Positions 26,462 through 34,823 of a stretch of DNA of 49,352 bases are shown here, in pieces. Location of the stretch: contig NZ_BAFQ01000011.1 of the NCBI RefSeq assembly GCF_000308375.1, positions 1 through 49,352 on the forward strand, read 5' to 3'. The translations under genes and the position numbers were made by a program. The DNA is from Nocardia aobensis NBRC 100429. GTDB taxonomy: Bacteria > Actinomycetota > Actinomycetes > Mycobacteriales > Mycobacteriaceae. How positions within the stretch are numbered: the stretch's first letter is position 1; each line of letters starts with the position of its first letter. The notes beneath the pieces were generated by a model that was not told where the DNA came from, ran no database searches, and saw only the letters and a program-made list of their open reading frames with translations.

Positions 26462-27673
26462 TCACTCGTATTCGGTGGCCGCACTCGCGTCTCGCCGCGC
26501 CTGATGCGCCCGCCCACGCCGCAACAGTAGCGCCGAACCGAGCAGAGAGGCCGCCAAGGACGTCATCAACACGGCGGCTTTCGCCAGTTCGGTCGCGGCC
26601 CGGTCGGGCAACGCGAGTTCTGCCACCAAGAGGCTAACGGTGAAACCGATCCCGCCCAGTACCGACAGGGCCGACATATCCCGATTGCCGAGACCGGCGG
26701 GCCGCCTGGCGATTCCGAACCGTATCGCCAGCCAGCTCGAGCCGAAGATGCCCACGGTTTTGCCGATGAGCAGTCCGGCGATGATCGCCAGGGACAGCCG
26801 GGAGGTGAACATTTCGCCGAAAACCTTGGTGGACAACGGAACTCCGGAGGCGAACAGAGCGAACAACGGGACGCACACGCCCGCGGAAATCGGCTGGAAC
26901 AGATGCTCCAGCCGGGCCGCCGGCGCCTCGTCCTCCTCCGGATCCGGGCGTACCCGGGTCAGCAGCCCGCAGATCACACCCGCCAGCGTGGGATGAATCC
27001 CGGCCTCGTGCAGGGCGTACCACGACAGCAGCGCCAGCGGCACATACACCAGCGGGGTACGAATACGCAGTCGTTGCGCCACGGCCCAGCCCGCGAAGCA
27101 GGCGGCCGCGCCGGCCAGCCAGCCGACGGCCACCGTGGTCGTGAACAGCACCGCGATCAAGACGATCGCCATCAGATCGTCGACGACGGCCAGGCTGAGC
27201 AGAAACACCCTCGCCCCGGCCGGAATTCGCGAGCCGGTCATGGCCAGGACGGCCAGCGCGAAGGCGATATCGGTCGCCACCGGAATCGCCCAGCCGCGAT
27301 CCATCCCCGGCACACCCCAGCCGATGGTGAAGGCGATCACCGCGGGGGTGATCACCCCGCCCACCGCGGCCACCACCGGGAGCGTGGCCCGTTTGCGATC
27401 GGCCAGCTCGCCGACGACGAGTTCGCGTTTGAGCTCGAGCCCGGCGACGAAGAAGAACACCGCGAGCAGACCGTCCTCGGTCCAATCGCCCAGAGTGAGG
27501 TCCAGATGCAGCGGCGGGATCGCGAGGGGCGTGTCCACCATCGCGAAATAGCTGTCGCGCCACGGAGAGTTGGCCCACAGCAGCGCCACCGCCGCGGCGA
27601 CGAGCAGTAATGCGCCGCCGACGGTTTCGGTGCGGAGATAACGAGCGAGCTCGGAGCGCAGCGCGACGATCAC
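26462..27673 (-). CDS. nhaA: Na+/H+ antiporter NhaA
   Basis: A 403-residue, roughly 12-helix antiporter exporting Na+ for H+. The adjacent ion-binding aspartates are in SLAVVDDLMAI. LFFFVAGLELKRE and VATDIAFALAVL are also typical. The GTG at 27673 has AAAGGA 5 bases upstream; the open frame continuing to 29188 is antisense to acs and was not used. It is downstream of acs on the same strand but behind a terminator. It appears additional to the mycobacterial gene order, as far as I recall. Confidence 0.92.
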   Translation of the reverse strand: MIVALRSELARYLRTETVGGALLLVAAAVALLWANSPWRDSYFAMVDTPLAIPPLHLDLTLGDWTEDGLLAVFFFVAGLELKRELVVGELADRKRATLPVVAAVGGVITPAVIAFTIGWGVPGMDRGWAIPVATDIAFALAVLAMTGSRIPAGARVFLLSLAVVDDLMAIVLIAVLFTTTVAVGWLAGAAACFAGWAVAQRLRIRTPLVYVPLALLSWYALHEAGIHPTLAGVICGLLTRVRPDPEEDEAPAARLEHLFQPISAGVCVPLFALFASGVPLSTKVFGEMFTSRLSLAIIAGLLIGKTVGIFGSSWLAIRFGIARRPAGLGNRDMSALSVLGGIGFTVSLLVAELALPDRAATELAKAAVLMTSLAASLLGSALLLRRGRAHQARRDASAATEYE

Positions 27674-27832
27674 GGAGATCCTTTCGGGAGCGGACGGCGA
27701 CTGCGGCGGGCACTCCCGCAACGGGCTCACCAACCACACGCCGACCAGACTTCCCGGCACTCCTCGACGAATTTTACCGGTTCCGATGTGACCGGCTACC
27801 GCCGCCTTCGCGTTCCAGCGGCGCGAACGGGC

Positions 27833-27867
27833 GAGCCCACGCCCGGTGCGGCACCGGACGTGGGTTC
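27833..27867 (-). terminator. Terminator after acs
   Basis: GAGCCCACG (27833-27841) pairs with CGTGGGTTC (27859-27867), and an inner CCGGTG/CACCGG extends the stem around a short CGG loop. It lies 16 bases after the acs stop. Confidence 0.65.
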
Positions 27868-27882
27868 GACAAGCGCGGTCGA

Positions 27883-29871
27883 TCAGGCGTTGGAGGCGCG
27901 GATGGCTTCGAACACGTTGGGGTCGACCAGGGTGGAGGTGTCGCCGAGTTCGCGGCCCTCGGCGACGTCGCGCAGCAGGCGGCGCATGATCTTGCCGGAG
28001 CGGGTCTTGGGCAGTTCGGGCACGATGTGGATCTCGCGGGGGCGTGCGATGGGGCTGATCTCGCGGGAGACCTCGGCCTTGAGCTCGTCCACCAGTTGTT
28101 GTCCGGAGTTGTTCGAGCCGCCGGTGAGGATGACGAAGGCGACGATGCCCTGTCCGGTGGTGGCGTCGCTGGCGCCGACGACCGCGGCCTCGGCGACGCT
28201 GTGGTGGCCGACGAGCGCGGATTCGACTTCGGCGGTGGAGATGCGGTGGCCGGAGACGTTCATGACGTCGTCGACGCGGCCCAGGACCCACAGCGCGCCG
28301 TCGGCGTCGATCTTGGCGCCGTCGCCGGCGAAGTACCAGCCCTGGGCGGCGAAGCGTTCCCAGTAGGTGGCCTTGTAGCGTTCGTCGTCGCCCCAGATGC
28401 CGCGCAGCATCGACGGCCACGGCTGGTCGAGGACGAGGTATCCGACGACCGCGGAGCTTGCGGAGCGGTCCGAAGATTCGGCTTCGGTTCGATTGTTTTC
28501 GACCGAATTGCCTTCCTCGTCGACGACTTTCGCTGTGATGCCGGGCAGCGGGGCCATGGCGGCGCCGGGTTTGGCGGGGGTGATGCCGGGCAGCGGGGAG
28601 ATCATGATGGCGCCGGTTTCGGTCTGCCACCAGGTGTCCACGATGGGTGCGCTGCCCGCGCCGATGACTTCCCGGTACCAGCGCCACGCTTCGGGGTTGA
28701 TCGGTTCGCCGACCGAGCCGAGCACGCGCAGCGAGGACAGATCGTGGGCGTCGGGGATCTCGCGGCCCCACTTCATGAAGGTGCGGATCAGCGTGGGTGC
28801 GGTGTAATAGATTGTGACACCGTACTTTTCGATGATCTGCCAGTGCCGGTGCTCGTCGGGGAAGTTGGGGGTGCCCTCGTAGACGACCTGGGTGGCGCGG
28901 TTGGCCAGCGGGCCGTACACGATGTAGGAGTGCCCGGTGACCCAGCCGATGTCGGCGGTGCACCAGTACACGTCGGCGCCGGGTTTGTGGTCGAAGACGT
29001 AGTGGTGGGTGTAGGCGACCTGGGTCAGGTAGCCGCCGGAGGTGTGCAGGATGCCCTTGGGTTTTCCGGTGGTGCCGGAGGTGTAGAGGATGTAGAGCGG
29101 GTGCTCGGCATCGAAAGGCTGGGCCTCGTGCTCGGGACTGGCCTGGGCGACGGTTTCGTGCCACCACAGGTCGCGGCCCTCGGTCCACGGGATCTCGATA
29201 TTCGTGCGGCGCACCACCAGTACGTGTTCCACGCTGTGCGGCACGTCGCCGTGGGCGTAGAGCGCCTCGTCGACGGCTTCCTTCAGCGGTGCGGCCTTAC
29301 CGCGGCGCCACTGTCCGTCGGTGGTGATCACCAGGCGGGCCTCGGCGTCGTCGACGCGCTGGCGCAGGGCGCTGGGGGAGAAGCCGGCGAAGACCACCGA
29401 ATGGGTCAGGCCCAGCCGCGCGCAGGCCAGCATCGAGACGATGGCCTCGGGAACCATCGGCATGTAGATCGCGACCCGATCGCCGGCGACGAGGCCGAGT
29501 TCGGTGAAGTAGTTGGCGGCCTGGCTCACCTCGGCCTGCAGTTGGGCGTAGGTGATCGAGCGGGAATCGCCGGGCTCACCTTCCCAGTGGATGGCGACCT
29601 GGTCGCCGTAGCCGTCGGCGACGTGGCGGTCCACGCAGTTGTAGGCGACGTTGAGCTTGCCGCCGGTGAACCAGCGCGCGAACGGCGCGTCGTCCCAGTC
29701 CAGCACCCGATCCCACGGTTGATGCCAGTGCAGCCGCTGCGCCTGCTCGGCCCAGAACCCGTCGCGATCCGCCGTCGCCCGCTCGTAGATGGACGCATCG
29801 GCATTGGCCGCCGCGGCGAATTCGGCGGTAGGCGGGTACACGTCTCGGTGCTCAGCGGTGGTGTCGGTCAT
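27883..29871 (-). CDS. acs: Acetyl-CoA synthetase
   Basis: A 662-residue ANL-family ligase making acetyl-CoA from acetate, ATP and CoA. The P-loop is YTSGTTGKPKG (263-273), the DTWWQTETG region is at about 412-420, and the hinge/lysine motif RSGKIMRR carries K627, the residue regulated by acetylation in this family. An unusual Ser/Glu/Asn-rich insertion lies at about 456-476, between DEEGN and GYLVLDQPWPS; most Acs proteins have a shorter loop here. ATG at 29871 follows GGAGGCGAG. The divergent neighbour is the Fic-like gene. Confidence 0.95.
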   Translation of the reverse strand: MTDTTAEHRDVYPPTAEFAAAANADASIYERATADRDGFWAEQAQRLHWHQPWDRVLDWDDAPFARWFTGGKLNVAYNCVDRHVADGYGDQVAIHWEGEPGDSRSITYAQLQAEVSQAANYFTELGLVAGDRVAIYMPMVPEAIVSMLACARLGLTHSVVFAGFSPSALRQRVDDAEARLVITTDGQWRRGKAAPLKEAVDEALYAHGDVPHSVEHVLVVRRTNIEIPWTEGRDLWWHETVAQASPEHEAQPFDAEHPLYILYTSGTTGKPKGILHTSGGYLTQVAYTHHYVFDHKPGADVYWCTADIGWVTGHSYIVYGPLANRATQVVYEGTPNFPDEHRHWQIIEKYGVTIYYTAPTLIRTFMKWGREIPDAHDLSSLRVLGSVGEPINPEAWRWYREVIGAGSAPIVDTWWQTETGAIMISPLPGITPAKPGAAMAPLPGITAKVVDEEGNSVENNRTEAESSDRSASSAVVGYLVLDQPWPSMLRGIWGDDERYKATYWERFAAQGWYFAGDGAKIDADGALWVLGRVDDVMNVSGHRISTAEVESALVGHHSVAEAAVVGASDATTGQGIVAFVILTGGSNNSGQQLVDELKAEVSREISPIARPREIHIVPELPKTRSGKIMRRLLRDVAEGRELGDTSTLVDPNVFEAIRASNA

Positions 29872-30025
29872 CTCGCCTCCATCGGGCCTGTCCATCGGAT
29901 ACGCGTCGGCCGCAGCGTGACCGCGGCCACGATGTGACCCTAACGGACTGTGACCTGCGCCGCGTACCGGTCCCGAACGGTGGGCCCGGGACGCGGACCC
30001 CGGTCGGCCCCGTGATGCGCTCGGC

Positions 30026-30031
30026 TAGCGT
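30026..30031 (+). promoter_or_regulatory. Leaderless-type -10 box before the Fic-like gene
   Basis: TAGCGT lies exactly 7 bases before the GTG at 30039. The flanking context CTAGCGTGTGG is the same as that upstream of yqeY. Confidence 0.55.
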
Positions 30032-30038
30032 GTGGGTC

Positions 30039-30782
30039 GTGACCGATGTGCTGCAACCCCTGGTCGAGCTGCCCGGTGTCCGCGATGCGGCCGACCGCGC
30101 CCGCGACGCGCTCGCCGAAGTCCACCGGCACAAGGCGAACCGGCGGGGCTGGCCGACCACGGCGGCCGAGGCGGCGGTCCGCGCGGCGCGGTCCTCGGCG
30201 GCGATCGACGGCGGGGCCACCGAGCTGCCCGCCGACGGCCGGGTCGGCGACCCGATTCTCGCGGGGGCGCTGCGGGTCGGGCAGGCCCTCGACGGTGACG
30301 CGCTGCGCAATCTGGTCGGTGTGTGGCAGCGGGCGCCCCTGCAGGCGCTGGCTCGTCTGCATCTGCTCGCCGCGGCCGATCTGGTCGACGACGAAATCGG
30401 TCTCGGCCGCCCGCGACCCGAACCGGGTGTCGCCGAACGGCTCGATCTGCTGGCTCAGACCGTGCTGACCTCGAATGCGCCGGCCCCCGTGCTGGCCGCG
30501 GTGGTGCACGGCGAGTTGATGTCGTTGCGCCCCTTCGGTTCCGCCGACGGCGTCGTGGCGCGGGCGGCGTCCCGGCTGGTCGCCGTCGCGAGCGGCCTGG
30601 ATCCGCACAGCCTCGGCGTGCCCGAGGTCTTCTGGTTGCGGCGCCGTCAGGCTTACGTCGACGCCGCGGCGGGCTTCGCCGAGGGGACGGCCGAGGGTGT
30701 GGGCGGTTGGGTGGTGTTCTGCTGCGGCGCGCTGGAGGACGGTGCTCGCGAGGCGCGATCGATCGCCGACGCGGCGGGATGA
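30039..30782 (+). CDS. Rv3662c-like protein, possible degenerate Fic fold
   Basis: A 247-residue protein, mostly helical, without membrane segments. Residues 164-175 (RPFGSADGVVAR) align with the Fic active-site motif HPFxDGNGRxxR but lack the catalytic His, the Asn and the first Arg. Residues 52-58 (SSAAIDG) resemble the Fic self-inhibitory motif S-x-x-x-E-G. I infer a Fic-derived pseudoenzyme; databases often label such proteins oxidoreductase without evidence. It sits near the HAD phosphatase as in M. tuberculosis Rv3662c/Rv3661, from memory. A strong hairpin follows at 30850-30887. Confidence 0.7.
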   Translation: MTDVLQPLVELPGVRDAADRARDALAEVHRHKANRRGWPTTAAEAAVRAARSSAAIDGGATELPADGRVGDPILAGALRVGQALDGDALRNLVGVWQRAPLQALARLHLLAAADLVDDEIGLGRPRPEPGVAERLDLLAQTVLTSNAPAPVLAAVVHGELMSLRPFGSADGVVARAASRLVAVASGLDPHSLGVPEVFWLRRRQAYVDAAAGFAEGTAEGVGGWVVFCCGALEDGAREARSIADAAG

Positions 30783-30849
30783 GCGCGGGGGATGAACGTG
30801 GCGGGATGAGTGCTGATCGCAGCGAGGGCGAAAAGGGTCCGCACATCGA

Positions 30850-30887
30850 AGCGGGCGGCGTAGCCGTCGTCGGCCTCACCGCCCGCT
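30850..30887 (+). terminator. Hairpin after the Fic-like gene
   Basis: AGCGGGCGG (30850-30858) pairs with CCGCCCGCT (30879-30887), with a nested GCCG/CGGC inner stem and a TCGT loop. Confidence 0.55.
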
Positions 30888-31284
30888 AGCACGGACTACC
30901 CGGTTACCAAGCGTGCTTGTCGGGTTGTGTTCTGCGGCCTCGGCGATCATCCGGACTCCGCCGGTTCATCCCCGCAACTTGTGCGAGGCCATTGCCGACG
31001 TGAATTCGAATTTCGCAGGCCCACAACGCTTCTGCCCTTGTCGCGGCGCGCTCCGCGTGGGTGCCTGGCGTCCGTGCTGGGAAGTGCGGATGGGAGATCG
31101 AACCTTCTCTTCCGTTTCGATCTTGGCCTTCCGCCCCTCCGTGCGTCCATTGTTACTCTGTGAGCCCCCTCACATCAAGGGTCGAGAGGACATTACTCAT
31201 AATCGGCGTGTGGCCCCCCGAATCGTGGTTACATCGATGGGTTGCGCGTCGTTGACCAGCCTCGATGTGCCAGGAATGCCGCCC
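30888..31284. other. Gap without a recognisable gene
   Basis: About 400 bases between the Fic-like gene and the convergent HAD phosphatase. Open frames here are short and lack ribosome-binding sites or the codon bias of the neighbours. I see no tRNA, repeat or convincing promoter. Confidence 0.5.
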
Positions 31285-32193
31285 TCAGCGGCGCCGGCGC
31301 AGCAGCCGGTAACTGAGGGCGCCGGCCAGTACCGCGCTCACCCCGACCACCGCCGTGGCGGCCACCGTCGTGGTCGACGGCGCGGGAATGCGCGACCACA
31401 GTGACACCGGATTCGAGAAGGTCAGGATCGGCCATTCCCGGGCTATCGCCTCGCGTCGCAGATTCCGGTCGGGATTGACCGCGGTGGGATGTCCGACCGC
31501 CGACAGCATCGGCAGATCGGTGATCGAATCGGAGTAGGCGTAGCAGCGCGAGAGGTCGTAGCGTTCGGTCGCGGCCAGTTTCTCGATCGCCTCGACCTTG
31601 CCCTCGCCGTAGCAGTAGAACTCGACTTCGCCTGTGTACTTACCGTTTTCGACCACCATGCGAGTGGCCGCGGTATGGGTGGCGCCCAGCGCGGCGGCGA
31701 TCGGGGCGACGATCTCCTCGCCCGACGCCGAGACGATCACGACGTCGTGGCCGCGGATCTTGTGGTCGGCGATCAGATCCGAGGCCTCGGCATAGATCAG
31801 CGGATCCACCAGTTCGTGCAGTGTTTCGGCGACGATCGAGCGCACCTGCGACACATCCCAGCCGGCCGTCATCTTCGTCAGGTGTTCGCGCATCCGCTCC
31901 ATCTGGTCGTGGTCGGCGCCGGAGAGCAGGAACAGGAAGTGCGCGTAACTGGACTCCAGCACGGTGCGCCGATCGATCAGCCCCTGGGCGAAGAACGGCC
32001 GGCTGAAGACGAACGCACTCGACTTCGCGATGACCGTCTTGTCCAGATCGAAGAAGGCGGCGATCCGGGGTGCGGACGGCGCATCCCTCGTCTCCTGCGC
32101 GCGGTTCGCTGCTGCGTCGTTGCGGTGTCGCGGGTGCCCGGTATCCCCGGCGGCCCGATCGTTCGTAGCTGTTTGGTCGCCCTCGGCCGTCAC
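31285..32193 (-). CDS. HAD-IB family phosphatase with C-terminal membrane anchor
   Basis: A 302-residue SerB-like HAD hydrolase. Motif I is D49-L-D51-KT in AFFDLDKTVIAKSS, motif II is VSASGEE, and motif III/IV is YSDSITDLPML. The first 40 residues are polar and low complexity. A hydrophobic segment (about 276-297) followed by RLLRRRR makes a C-terminal tail anchor. Start GTG at 32193 has GGAG close upstream. The substrate is unknown; relatives cleave phosphoserine or lipid head-group phosphates. Counterpart Rv3661 from memory. It is divergent from the 6C RNA and Tad operon. Confidence 0.88.
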   Translation of the reverse strand: MTAEGDQTATNDRAAGDTGHPRHRNDAAANRAQETRDAPSAPRIAAFFDLDKTVIAKSSAFVFSRPFFAQGLIDRRTVLESSYAHFLFLLSGADHDQMERMREHLTKMTAGWDVSQVRSIVAETLHELVDPLIYAEASDLIADHKIRGHDVVIVSASGEEIVAPIAAALGATHTAATRMVVENGKYTGEVEFYCYGEGKVEAIEKLAATERYDLSRCYAYSDSITDLPMLSAVGHPTAVNPDRNLRREAIAREWPILTFSNPVSLWSRIPAPSTTTVAATAVVGVSAVLAGALSYRLLRRRR

Positions 32194-32305
32194 GGCTCCA
32201 GGATAGGGAGCTTCCCCGTCGACGGGGCGTTCAGCCCGGCCACACGCCCCGCTCGACGCCCTGGGAGCCGCCCCGCTCCGGGCGAAACTTCGTCATGCGA
32301 TGGAC

Positions 32306-32336
32306 TTGCATTGCGGCCGGTTTCTGGGTGTAGTAT
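32306..32336 (+). promoter_or_regulatory. Promoter of the 6C RNA
   Basis: TTGCAT at 32306-32311 and TAGTAT at 32331-32336 are separated by 19 bases. Transcription would begin near 32343. Confidence 0.55.
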
Positions 32337-32341
32337 TGCTG

Positions 32342-32440
32342 GCACCTGGACATGGTCCAGGCGCGTTCAGCCCGACCCCCCGGGGCTGAACCCCGACGGC
32401 CCCAGCCTCCTCCCCCCCCGGCTGGGGCCGTCCTCTATTT
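32342..32440 (+). ncRNA. 6C small RNA (B11 homologue)
   Basis: After a promoter-like pair there is an ordered set of hairpins: CCTGGA/TCCAGG at the 5' end, then GTTCAGCCC/GGGCTGAAC with a loop containing six C, then a 13-bp stem (32395-32407 with 32420-32432) whose loop carries eight C, and finally a short pyrimidine tail. Two C-rich hairpin loops are the definition of the actinobacterial 6C RNA. The position between the HAD phosphatase and the Ssd-like gene is that of B11 in M. tuberculosis. The RNA is thought to pair with G-rich ribosome-binding sites to reduce translation. The last hairpin doubles as terminator. Confidence 0.88.
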
Positions 32441-32553
32441 CCGGACCGTTCAGCTGTTACTCGGCGTGCAGTGTTTATCCACAGCCCGCGAGTTGTCCAC
32501 ATTCGGCGTTCGGACCCTGGTTCGCCGGGCCGAACCGGGTGAGGCTGGCGGAC

Positions 32554-33639
32554 ATGAATTCCGTTGCAGCAGTTCCTCCTCCGGCGCTGATGTTGGTGGG
32601 CGACCTCCGGTTGCGCGACGAAGTGCGGCGCATCGCGGCCGCTGCCGACCGTGGCCTGGACGAACGCTCGATGCCCGTCGGCAGGCATGCCTGGGCCGCG
32701 GCAGCGCTGGTGATCATCGACCTCGCGGCGGCGCGTACCTGCTCCGAGGCCGGATATCCGCGCCGCTCGGGCGTGGTGCTGGTCGGCGCCGGTGAACCGG
32801 ATCTCGACCATTGGCAGGCCGCCGCGGCGGTCGGCGCCGAGCAGGTCATCGCGCTGCCGGGCAACACCGAGACGCTGATCGAGGCCTTCGCCGCCTATGC
32901 CTGGCGCGATCCCGGCGACGGACTCGTCCTGGCCGTCGTCGGCGCAGGGGGTGGTGCCGGGGCCTCGGTCTTCGCCGCGGCACTGGCCTTGACGGCTGCG
33001 GCCCGGCGGTTCCGGCCGCAGATCCTGCTCGTCGACGGCGACCCGCTCGGCGGCGGCATCGATCTGCTGCTGGGTATCGAGTCGGTGCCGGGACTGCGCT
33101 GGCCCGACCTCTCCGTCGAGGACGGCCGAGTGGCCGCGCAAGCCCTGCACGACGCACTACCCGCCGCCGCACCGGGACTCGGTGTCCTGGCGTGCAGCAG
33201 ACCGGCCGGTTCCGGACCGGACGACATCGGCACCGGTGCGGCCCGCGCCGTCGTCGAGGCCGGCCGCGGCGCCGGCGATCTGGTGGTGTGCGATATCTCC
33301 GGCAGCAGGGGCCCGCATACCGCTCATCTCCTCGATGCCGCCGATCTCGTCATCTTCGTGGCGCCGGCCCGGTTGCGCGCGGTGGCTGCCGCCGGGGCCG
33401 TCGTCGCGGATGTTCGTCGTCGAAATCCCAACCAGGCCTTGGTCGTTCGAGGGCCCGCGCCCGGCGGGCTGCGCGGACGAGACATCGCGGAGGCGTTGGG
33501 GCTGCCGCTGCTGGCCGCCATGCGCGCTCAACCCGGGCTCGCGGGCACTCTGGAACGCGGCGGCCTGACGCTCGGCCGCGGCCCGCTGTTCGCCGGAGCG
33601 GAGTCGGTGCTGTCCGCACTGCCGGACGGTGCTCGATGA
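32554..33639 (+). CDS. Ssd/CpaE-like protein of the Tad locus
   Basis: A 361-residue MinD/ParA-like protein. It has an N-terminal receiver-like region (LMLVGDLRLRDEV) and a C-terminal P-loop NTPase fold. The P-loop reads AVVGAGGGAGAS (about 128-138) and lacks both lysines of the deviant Walker A, although ILLVDGDPLGGGIDLLLG and VVCDISGSRG keep the switch regions. The homologue Rv3660c is called Ssd, septum site determining. It starts the Tad operon and overlaps cpaF by ATGA. Likely a localisation factor without ATPase activity. Confidence 0.87.
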   Translation: MNSVAAVPPPALMLVGDLRLRDEVRRIAAAADRGLDERSMPVGRHAWAAAALVIIDLAAARTCSEAGYPRRSGVVLVGAGEPDLDHWQAAAAVGAEQVIALPGNTETLIEAFAAYAWRDPGDGLVLAVVGAGGGAGASVFAAALALTAAARRFRPQILLVDGDPLGGGIDLLLGIESVPGLRWPDLSVEDGRVAAQALHDALPAAAPGLGVLACSRPAGSGPDDIGTGAARAVVEAGRGAGDLVVCDISGSRGPHTAHLLDAADLVIFVAPARLRAVAAAGAVVADVRRRNPNQALVVRGPAPGGLRGRDIAEALGLPLLAAMRAQPGLAGTLERGGLTLGRGPLFAGAESVLSALPDGAR

Positions 33640-34823
33640 GCGGCGTGGTGAGCACCGAACTCCTCGACCGGGTGCGGGAGCGACTGGCCGCCCAGCCCGG
33701 TGAACACGATCCGGCACGCCTGGCCGCCGCCATCCGTGCCGAAGCCGGCCGCGTCCTCGGCGATACGGACCTGCTGCGCGCACTGCGTCTGCTGCAGACG
33801 GAGATGACCGGCGCCGGCGCGCTGGAACCGCTGCTGCACGATGCCCGGGTCTCCGATGTGCTGGTGACCGCACCCGATGCAGTGTGGATCGACCGCGGGA
33901 GCGGTCTGGAACGCACCTCGATCCGCTTCCCGGACGAAGCGGCGGTGCGGCGGCTGGCTCAGCGCCTGGCGCTCGCCGCCGGTCGCAGGCTCGACGATGC
34001 GCAGCCATGGGTCGACGGGCGGTTGCCGGAATACGAGCGAGCGCCCGGCGAGAGCTTCGGAGTCCGGTTGCACGCGGTCCTCGCGCCCATCGCACAGGGC
34101 GGAACGTGTATCTCGCTGCGCGTCCTGCGTCCGGTCGGGCACAGCCTGCGCGGGCTGACCACCTCCGGCACGCTCACGCCGGATTCGGAACTGCTGCTGG
34201 AGAAGATCATTCGCGCGCGGCTCGCGTTTCTGGTGGTCGGCGGCACCGGCGCCGGGAAGACCACGCTGCTGTCGGCTCTGCTGGCGCACGTCGACCCCTC
34301 CGAGCGGATCGTGTGCGTCGAGGATGCCGCCGAACTGTCGCCGCCGCATCCGCATGTCGTCCGGCTGGTCGCGCGCATCGCCAATGTGGAGGGCATAGGT
34401 GCCATCACGGTTCGGGACCTGGTCCGGCAGGCGTTGCGAATGCGGCCGGATCGGATCGTCATCGGGGAGGTGCGCGGGGCCGAGGTGGTGGACCTGCTCA
34501 CCGCCCTGAACACCGGACACGACGGGGGCGCCGGAACGGTCCATGCGAACTCGCCCCGCGAGGTGCCCGCCCGGCTGGAAGCCCTTGCGGCACTGGGCGG
34601 AATGGGACGTGCGGGGCTGCACAGTCAGCTCGCCGCGGCGGTCCAGGTCGTGCTCGCCATGCGGCGCCGATCCGACGGCCGGCGAGTCCTGCAGGAAATC
34701 GGACTGGTGACCCGTGCCGGGGAGGCCGGTGTGCGCATCGAGACCGCCTGGTCGGCGGATGTCGTTGCAACACCGGCGAATACCGCCCTGCATCGGTTGC
34801 TGGACGAACGGTCGCGGCAATGA
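33636..34823 (+). CDS. Tad/CpaF secretion ATPase
   Basis: A 395-residue TadA/CpaF ATPase that powers pilus assembly or secretion on the cytoplasmic side. Walker A is GGTGAGKT (202-209), the Asp box is EDAAEL, Walker B is RIVIGEVRG, and the His box is TGHDGGAGTVHAN. It is translationally coupled at both ends, with ATGA overlaps. The homologue is Rv3659c. Confidence 0.92.
   Translation: MSGVVSTELLDRVRERLAAQPGEHDPARLAAAIRAEAGRVLGDTDLLRALRLLQTEMTGAGALEPLLHDARVSDVLVTAPDAVWIDRGSGLERTSIRFPDEAAVRRLAQRLALAAGRRLDDAQPWVDGRLPEYERAPGESFGVRLHAVLAPIAQGGTCISLRVLRPVGHSLRGLTTSGTLTPDSELLLEKIIRARLAFLVVGGTGAGKTTLLSALLAHVDPSERIVCVEDAAELSPPHPHVVRLVARIANVEGIGAITVRDLVRQALRMRPDRIVIGEVRGAEVVDLLTALNTGHDGGAGTVHANSPREVPARLEALAALGGMGRAGLHSQLAAAVQVVLAMRRRSDGRRVLQEIGLVTRAGEAGVRIETAWSADVVATPANTALHRLLDERSRQ

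Noticed and set aside
27674..29188. A longer nhaA with about 500 extra N-terminal residues
   Set aside because: The extension overlaps acs on the same strand in another frame and has no NhaA similarity; a good ribosome-binding site lies at 27673.
30804..30888. A 27-codon peptide after the Fic-like gene
   Set aside because: It covers the terminator hairpin and has no ribosome-binding site.
32350..32440. Terminator of an unseen plus-strand gene before the Ssd-like gene
   Set aside because: There is no upstream gene; promoter, C-rich double hairpins and synteny identify a 6C RNA.
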